Below, piece after piece: positions 58,906-64,000 of a stretch of DNA of 64,000 bases (the stretch's first letter is position 1; every line of letters begins with the position of its first letter). Source of the stretch: Methylovulum sp. (GTDB lineage Bacteria; Pseudomonadota; Gammaproteobacteria; Methylococcales; Methylomonadaceae); the NCBI GenBank assembly GCA_030653435.1, contig JAURZI010000151.1, positions 1 to 64,000 of the forward strand, in the 5' to 3' direction. Under the pieces are notes generated by a model, which searched no databases, was not told where the DNA came from, and was given only the letters and a program-made list of their open reading frames with translations. A program made the translations under genes and the position numbers.

Positions 58906-59787
58906 ATGATAAAACCCACACCCTTATCGGTAATCATGCTGCTTTGCACGGCGGCTGCCGGCGCGGCGGAAAATGGCGGCAGCAGCTATATGCCCGGATT
59001 TTACGGTGATTTTGCTATGGCCGTGTCACCCGTTACAGGCGATTATCTCAGTAATTTTATGGGCTATAACACGGCGGGCAATGCCGGTGCAGGCAGCAAC
59101 CTGCTCTTTGAATTGCCCGGTGTGATACGCGTTACCGACATTGAGATTGCCAACGGCAACTACTGGGTTGGTTTTTTCCCTTATGTGCTCTATACCGAAT
59201 CCAGCAATACGTTGCAAGGCGGCGCCGTCAACCGTGACACGCGCGGCGGCGTCGGTGACATGTACGCCTTGCCTGCGGCGCTGTCTTGGCAGTGGCGGGA
59301 TATGTCGTTGCTGGCTTTTGAAGGCTTGGTGCTGCCTACCGGGGATTATGAAAAAAGCCGCGCCCTGAATTCGGGACGCAATTACTGGACGTTTGACAGC
59401 AATATCTCGGTGACTTGGCAGCCTAAAGGCACGCCTTATGATGTGTCCTTAACCTTGGGGTATATGGTGAATACGGAAAACGCGGCAACACAGTATCGGA
59501 CCGGCGATGAATTGCACCTGGATTATCTGGTGGGCTATTATGTTACGCCTAGCCTGGGGGCGGGCATAACCGGCTCCCATTACCGGCAGGTCACGTCTGA
59601 CAGCGGTCATGGCGTGCCTGCGGAGCTGGCGCTGGCCGAATACAGCAGCCTAGGCCCGGCGTTGATGTATACCGTCAAGCTGGGGGACAAAGATGTTACG
59701 TTCTCGGCCAAATGGCTGCATGAATATAACGTCAACAATCATATTGCCGGTGATTACGCGATTCTGCGGACTATTTTAAAGTTTTAA
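58906..59787 (+). CDS. Outer-membrane beta-barrel of the phenol-MetA/SphA type
   Basis: The 293-residue product has a short signal peptide (about 1-21, cleavage near AAGAAE) and then strands typical of the MetA-pathway outer-membrane family: YMPGFYGDFAMAV, GVGDMYALPAALSW, EGLVLPTGDYEK, and a C-terminal ILKF. Such barrels are linked with uptake of hydrophobic or aromatic compounds, but substrates are rarely known. It has weak ribosome-site sequence and is likely monocistronic. Confidence 0.8.
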   Translation: MIKPTPLSVIMLLCTAAAGAAENGGSSYMPGFYGDFAMAVSPVTGDYLSNFMGYNTAGNAGAGSNLLFELPGVIRVTDIEIANGNYWVGFFPYVLYTESSNTLQGGAVNRDTRGGVGDMYALPAALSWQWRDMSLLAFEGLVLPTGDYEKSRALNSGRNYWTFDSNISVTWQPKGTPYDVSLTLGYMVNTENAATQYRTGDELHLDYLVGYYVTPSLGAGITGSHYRQVTSDSGHGVPAELALAEYSSLGPALMYTVKLGDKDVTFSAKWLHEYNVNNHIAGDYAILRTILKF

Positions 59788-59877
59788 ACAGGTAAGGCGG
59801 TGCGTCTATCTGTTATAAGCTAAAGGATCACGGCCTACGTCGTGTAAAGTATCTATCTGCCCAGACCCCCGCAGGCG

Positions 59878-60072
59878 TTACTCCCATCTGATCGAGAAAA
59901 CGTCTAAGTTTTGAAAACCGGCAACGCCTACCGTCACACGAAACGGTGCGCCGCGCGCGCCTTTTGCGGTACCGTGCCGCCGATGGCGCGCACAGCGCGC
60001 CCTACGGTGGGAAAAGGCTGAATAATGACCTCTGGCAAAAACTTCAACGCTTTTTGACTCAGATGGGAGTAG
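59878..60072 (+). mobile_element. MITE copy 3
   Basis: A near-complete copy with termini TTACTCCCATCTGA and TCAGATGGGAGTAG, 195 bp. The internal GC-rich dyad spans about 59945-60004. Orientation is opposite to copies 1 and 2. It forms a direct repeat with copy 4, including flanking DNA. Confidence 0.85.
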
Positions 60073-60109
60073 TAACATTAGTCTGTATCTGCCCAGACCC
60101 CCGCAGGCG

Positions 60110-60302
60110 TTACTCCCATCTGATCGAGAAAACGTCTAAGTTTTGAAACCGGCAACGCCTACCGTCACACGAAACGGTGCGCCGCGTACGCCTTTTCCGG
60201 TACCGAGCCGCCGATGGCGCGCACAGCGCGACCTACGATGGGAAAGGCTGAATAATGACCTCTGGCAAAAACTTCAACGCTTTTTGACTCAGATGGGAGT
60301 AA
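60110..60302 (+). mobile_element. MITE copy 4, tandem with copy 3
   Basis: Intact termini TTACTCCCATCTGA and TCAGATGGGAGTAA, 193 bp. The unit with shared flanks (59855-60080 and 60087-60312) repeats at exactly 232 bp, so the pair came from segmental duplication of one insertion, not from two independent insertions. The right end lies about 27 bases before the BLUF gene. Confidence 0.85.
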
Positions 60303-60328
60303 TAACATTAATCCAACGGAGACACTAA

Positions 60329-60745
60329 ATGGCCCTGATTCGAATGCTCTACTTTAGCCAAGCGGCACAGGGAATATCTACGGAACAAGTGCGCGCCATA
60401 CAACAAACCTCGCAACGGAATAATCCGGCCGTAGGCATCACCGGCGTACTGGTCCACGGTGGCGGAATGTTCATGCAAGTCTTGGAAGGCCCGGAGCAGG
60501 CGGTACTCCGGCAGTATGTGAAGATCCTGGATGATGTCAGGCACACCGATTGCCAAATCCTCCATATTTCCCATGCAGACGAGCGGACTTTTGAGAAATG
60601 GTCGATGGGGCTGATCGCCTGCAAAGAACCCCTGGGCTTTGAGTGCATCAGGGTGCTCGAACACCAGCGCACCGAAGCGATTAAGGCGAGAGTGTTCAAA
60701 GATGCCATGCAGGTCTTCATCAAGATGTTGAATGCCGCGCAATGA
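60329..60745 (+). CDS. BLUF-domain blue-light photoreceptor
   Basis: The 138-residue protein binds FAD and senses blue light. It aligns without gaps to PixD numbering: Tyr8 in MLYFSQ, Asn32 in QRNNPA, Gln50 in FMQVLEGP, Trp91 and Met93 in KWSMG, so the photochemical residues are all present. Only a short helical C-terminal tail follows the domain; output must be through a partner protein. A GGAG ribosome site precedes the ATG. The neighbouring HD-GYP and kinase operons suggest a link to c-di-GMP, which is inference. Confidence 0.93.
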   Translation: MALIRMLYFSQAAQGISTEQVRAIQQTSQRNNPAVGITGVLVHGGGMFMQVLEGPEQAVLRQYVKILDDVRHTDCQILHISHADERTFEKWSMGLIACKEPLGFECIRVLEHQRTEAIKARVFKDAMQVFIKMLNAAQ

Positions 60746-60831
60746 CAATGATTTAAGGCTAATCAGCCCGTTCGGCAATATTGCTTTTTACTGCCCATGC
60801 CAGTCTGTGTATCATCTGGGCTATTTGACGG

Positions 60832-61986
60832 ATGGGCGGGCGAATGTCTGTACAGGCAATAAAAGACCAGATCCCGACTTCACCGGCCTTTGTGCTGGAT
60901 GAAAACGGCTTTCTTGACACGCTGGATATATTAAGCGGACTGCGGCAACAAAGCGGCTGCAAGCTGTTGTATTCCATTAAATCCTTGCCGTTATCCACGG
61001 TACTGGATACCGCAAGGCTTACGGTGGACGGCTTTGCGGTCAGTTCGCTGTTTGAGGCGCAGTTGGCGGACGAAGCGTTGGCGGGACGGGGCAGTATCCA
61101 TTTAACCACGCCCGGTATCCGGCCCGATGAGATCAACGCCATCGCCGGCCTGTGCACACATATCAGCTTTAATTCCTTGACCCAGCATCAACGCTTTGCC
61201 CCGCGCATAGAAAAACTGGTTTCTGCCGGTTTGCGCGTCAACCCGAAATTATCGTTCCTTAACGATGACCGCTTTAACCCTTGCCGGAAGTATTCAAAGC
61301 TGGGCGTAGATATGGACGTGTTGTGGCAATCATCGGTGCTTGACGAGGTGCAGGGTTTGCATATCCATAATGTGTTTTCGGCAACCGATTACACGCCGCT
61401 CATTAAAACCCTGGAAAAACTGACCCTGTATCTAGGCGACAAACTGGCAAAACTGGATTGGTTGAACCTTGGCGGCGGCTATTTATTGGCGCAGATGCAC
61501 GACCATCGCCCGTTTATTGCCGCGATAGACCGGCTGAAAAGCCAATACGCCCTGGATGTTTATATCGAGCCCGGCAAGGCGGTGGTTGACCGTTGCGGTT
61601 ATCTGCTGACCACCGTGATCGACAGTTTTGCCAGCGACGGTAAAACCATAGCCGTGCTGGACACGTCCGTCAATCATCACCCCGAAGTGTTTGAATACCA
61701 GCGCCAACCGGCCCTGCATGAACATGATCCCCGTGGCGCTTATCAGGCCATCCTGGCAGGCAGCACCTGTCTTGCCGGTGATGTTTTTGGCGAATATCGG
61801 TTTGCCAAGCCGCTGCAATGCGGTGACCGGCTGGTCTTTACGCATTTGGGCGCTTACAGTCTGGTTAAGGCCAACCGCTTTAACGGTTACAATCTGCCGG
61901 ACATTTATCTGTACAATGCCGCCCGGATAAAACGTTTAAAACACTATACCTACCAGGATTACCGCCGGCAATGGCTGGCGGATTGA
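60832..61986 (+). CDS. nspC: Carboxynorspermidine/carboxyspermidine decarboxylase
   Basis: This fold-III PLP enzyme releases CO2 from carboxy(nor)spermidine to give (nor)spermidine. The PLP lysine is in LLYSIKSLPL, the phosphate-binding loop in NLGGGY, EPGKAVV is a family block, and the catalytic Cys is in GSTCLAGDVFGEY. Length (384, or 380 from the ATG at 60844) is typical. Its usual partner, carboxyspermidine dehydrogenase, is not adjacent. Confidence 0.9.
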   Translation: MGGRMSVQAIKDQIPTSPAFVLDENGFLDTLDILSGLRQQSGCKLLYSIKSLPLSTVLDTARLTVDGFAVSSLFEAQLADEALAGRGSIHLTTPGIRPDEINAIAGLCTHISFNSLTQHQRFAPRIEKLVSAGLRVNPKLSFLNDDRFNPCRKYSKLGVDMDVLWQSSVLDEVQGLHIHNVFSATDYTPLIKTLEKLTLYLGDKLAKLDWLNLGGGYLLAQMHDHRPFIAAIDRLKSQYALDVYIEPGKAVVDRCGYLLTTVIDSFASDGKTIAVLDTSVNHHPEVFEYQRQPALHEHDPRGAYQAILAGSTCLAGDVFGEYRFAKPLQCGDRLVFTHLGAYSLVKANRFNGYNLPDIYLYNAARIKRLKHYTYQDYRRQWLAD

Positions 61987-62007
61987 GATTTAAACCCAAG
62001 GTGAATT

Positions 62008-63000
62008 ATGAAAGCAATAGTCATGACCGCAGTCGGCGATCCCGATGTTTTAAGCTTGCAGGAACTAGCCGAGCCTGAAATTACTCAGCCCACACAAATT
62101 AAAGTCCACATCAAAGCCGCAGGCATCAATCCCGTCGACACTAAAATCAGACGTAACGGCCTGTTGTATGACCAGCCTTTGCCTGCGGTGTTAGGTTGCG
62201 ACGGCGCCGGTGTCGTCGTCGAAACAGGTGGCAACGTTAGCCGCTTCAAGGTCGGCGATAAGGTCTGGTTTTGTCACGGCGGTTTGGGGCGCGAACCCGG
62301 CAATTATGCCGATTATAATGTACTGGATGAACGTTGGGCGAGCCTGATGCCGGTCTCGCTGTCCTATACGGAAGCCGCCGCCTTGCCGCTGGTGTTGATT
62401 ACCGCAGCCGGAGCGTTGTTCGGGCGCGGCGGCTTGCAGGCCGGGCAAACCGTGCTGATACATGCCGGTGCCGGCGGGGTCGGTTCGGTCGCGATACAAT
62501 TGGCAAAACTGGCCGGCGCCAGAGTATTGACGACGGTCAGTTCCGAGCAAAAAGCCGAATTCGTCAAAAGTCTGGGCGCGGATGCCGCCATTTTTTATCA
62601 GCAAGAAAATTTTGTCGATGCCGTCCAGCGCTTGACTGACGGCAAAGGCGCTGACGTGGTGTTCGATACGGTAGGCGCGGATGTTTTCAAGGACAGTGTC
62701 GGAGCAACGGCTTATTTCGGCCGTTTAGTGACGTTGCTGGATCCTGGCGCCGTGAACCTGGCCGAGGCCAGACTGCGTAATTTACTGCTGGGTTTTGAGT
62801 TGATGCTGACGCCGATGCTGAAAGATCTGCCGGAGGCGCGGGATCGGCATGTCGAGATTTTACAGCAATGCGCCGCTTATATAGACCAAGGGCTGTTAAC
62901 CGCCCATGTCAGTGTGCAGCTGGCCTTGGCCGATGCGGCTAAGGCGCATGAGCTGGTCGAGGCGGGGCATACGACCGGGAAAATCGTCTTGTTGTTGTGA
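62008..63000 (+). CDS. Zinc-independent quinone oxidoreductase (MDR family)
   Basis: The 330-residue NADPH:quinone reductase-like protein has the GroES-like N-terminal half (AGINPVDTKIRRNGL, GCDGAGVV) and a Rossmann fold with HAGAGGVGSVAIQLAK and GADVVFDTVG. There are no zinc-binding cysteines. It follows nspC by 21 bases and may be cotranscribed. The substrate is unknown. Confidence 0.9.
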   Translation: MKAIVMTAVGDPDVLSLQELAEPEITQPTQIKVHIKAAGINPVDTKIRRNGLLYDQPLPAVLGCDGAGVVVETGGNVSRFKVGDKVWFCHGGLGREPGNYADYNVLDERWASLMPVSLSYTEAAALPLVLITAAGALFGRGGLQAGQTVLIHAGAGGVGSVAIQLAKLAGARVLTTVSSEQKAEFVKSLGADAAIFYQQENFVDAVQRLTDGKGADVVFDTVGADVFKDSVGATAYFGRLVTLLDPGAVNLAEARLRNLLLGFELMLTPMLKDLPEARDRHVEILQQCAAYIDQGLLTAHVSVQLALADAAKAHELVEAGHTTGKIVLLL

Positions 63001-63113
63001 TGGGATGAAAATAATGCAGGCATAATGCTGTCGTGCGGGCAAAAAACGCCACTATTCAGGTTTGCAGTATAAAATAGCCCCTACGTGATTGATTGGAAGT
63101 AGACCCGAAAGCT

Positions 63114-64000
63114 ATGGCTGATAAAACAAAGAACAACAGAGTGAGGTACGGCGCGAAAAAAACGGCGCAAAAACAAGGTTCGCACTGGTTCAGGAACCTG
63201 TTTTTACTGACTTTTGCCGGGGTTCTGTTTGTTTTGCTCAGTTACCTGAGCTATTTGGATTACAACGTGCGCCAGCAGTTTGACGGCAAACGCTGGTCTA
63301 TCCCTGCCCATGTGTATGCCAATCCGGTTGAACTGTATGCCGGGCACACGATTACGGCAGCAAAGTTTGAAGAGTTATTGCAGCAACTGCATTACCGTAA
63401 AGACGCGCATCTATCGTTTGACGGCACTTATTTCAGGAATGGTTGGCAATTTACCGTCAGGACGCGCGATTTTACGTTTTGGGATGCCGAGCAGCCCGGC
63501 ACGTTGATGCGACTTAATTTTACCGAGGCCGGCATCTTATCCATTACCGATGTCAAAAAAGCCCAGGATATTGCCATTATTCGCATGGATCCCGTGCAAA
63601 TCGGCAGTTTTTACCCGACCATCAAGGAAGACCGCGTGCTGATTAAGCTGGCCGATGCGCCGGATGCCTTGGTCAAGGGCTTGCTGGCTTCGGAAGACCG
63701 CGATTTTTACCAGCATTACGGCATTTCCATGCGCGGCATAGGCCGGGCGGTCTGGGCCAATCTGCGAGCTGGCGGCATGGTGCAGGGCGGCAGCACCATT
63801 ACCCAGCAATTGGCCAAGAATTTTTATTTAAGCTCCGAACGCAGCCTGGAACGTAAGGTAAAAGAAGCGTTAATGGCCTTGATTCTGGAGTTCCGTTACA
63901 GCAAAGACGAGATTCTGGAAGCCTATCTGAATGAAATTTACTTGGGCCAGAATGGCGCCAGCGCTGTGCATGGCTTTGGTTTGGCCAGCGAGTTTTATTT
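63114..64000 (+). CDS. mrcB: Penicillin-binding protein 1B, 5' part
   Basis: The frame opens at ATG 63114 and continues past the right edge (295 residues seen). The N-terminus is basic and cytoplasmic, followed by one membrane segment (NLFLLTFAGVLFVLLSYL), then the UB2H-type domain (about 75-160). The glycosyltransferase domain shows motif 1 SEDRDFYQHYG, motif 2 GGSTITQQLAKN, motif 3 ERKVKEALMAL and motif 4 SKDEILEAYLNEI. The transpeptidase domain lies outside the window. It polymerises and cross-links peptidoglycan, activated by LpoB in some species. Confidence 0.95.
   Translation, partial: MADKTKNNRVRYGAKKTAQKQGSHWFRNLFLLTFAGVLFVLLSYLSYLDYNVRQQFDGKRWSIPAHVYANPVELYAGHTITAAKFEELLQQLHYRKDAHLSFDGTYFRNGWQFTVRTRDFTFWDAEQPGTLMRLNFTEAGILSITDVKKAQDIAIIRMDPVQIGSFYPTIKEDRVLIKLADAPDALVKGLLASEDRDFYQHYGISMRGIGRAVWANLRAGGMVQGGSTITQQLAKNFYLSSERSLERKVKEALMALILEFRYSKDEILEAYLNEIYLGQNGASAVHGFGLASEFY

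Noticed and set aside
49050-60302. CRISPR array
   Set aside because: The repeats are few, about 195 bp long, have inverted termini and are not regularly spaced with unique spacers.

Overview
The window reads as the chromosome of a Gram-negative gammaproteobacterium, possibly a Methylococcales-type methanotroph. The evidence is a hemC-hemD-hemX-hemY operon, smc-zipA-ligA, lipB-lipA, tgt, mrcB, flagellar chaperones, sigma-54 promoters and an NrtABC-type nitrate importer with its own outer-membrane porin. No methane-oxidation gene is present, so the order-level guess is weak. About 52 genes or gene remnants are on both strands. No rRNA, tRNA or CRISPR array was seen.

Layout. 1-5.3 kb: a gene tail at the left edge, a lone cyclic-nucleotide-binding domain protein, and the minus-strand heme operon. 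5.3-6.7 kb: a degenerate EAL-domain gene followed by an acetyltransferase fragment. 6.9-12.7 kb: a minus-strand nitrate uptake operon (nrtA, nrtB, a fused double ATPase, porin). Its leader shows a sigma-54 promoter, two hexaloop hairpins of the ANTAR-target type and an intrinsic terminator, which together look like NtrC activation plus nitrate-responsive antitermination. 13.2-24.3 kb: a minus-strand restriction or defence block (SNF2-type helicase, GxxExxY protein, type III-like Mod, DUF1016 nuclease, Res). The GxxExxY gene is bracketed by CACGAAA-repeat hairpins. 24.3-26.6 kb: a decayed mobile-element scar with an integrase remnant, orphan small ORFs and a consensus sigma-70 promoter.

26.6-30.8 kb holds the most intriguing system: a sigma-54 AAA+ activator divergent from a PspA-like coiled-coil gene, then two membrane-protein genes of no recognised family. 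A canonical -24/-12 promoter and a perfect 26-bp palindrome lie in the divergent gap. This looks like a phage-shock-type envelope-stress system without PspB or PspC. 30.8-44.4 kb is mostly housekeeping (lipA, lipB, glutathione peroxidase, tgt, fliT, fliS with a sigma-28 promoter, O-methyltransferase, ligA, zipA, smc, NlpC/P60 lipoprotein). 44.6-47.7 kb is a 1,026-residue RTX protein.

48.4-49.7 kb holds a small membrane protein, a MITE and a broken DUF3782-like gene. 49.7-58.8 kb holds a phosphomannomutase and a two-armed signalling cluster: two hybrid-free histidine kinases, three receiver proteins and an HD-GYP c-di-GMP phosphodiesterase, with a long structured leader before the second kinase. 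58.9-64 kb holds an outer-membrane protein, two tandem MITEs, a BLUF photoreceptor, a carboxynorspermidine decarboxylase, a quinone reductase and the 5' part of mrcB. A MITE family of about 195 bp with termini TTACTCCCATCTGA occurs four times (one partial).
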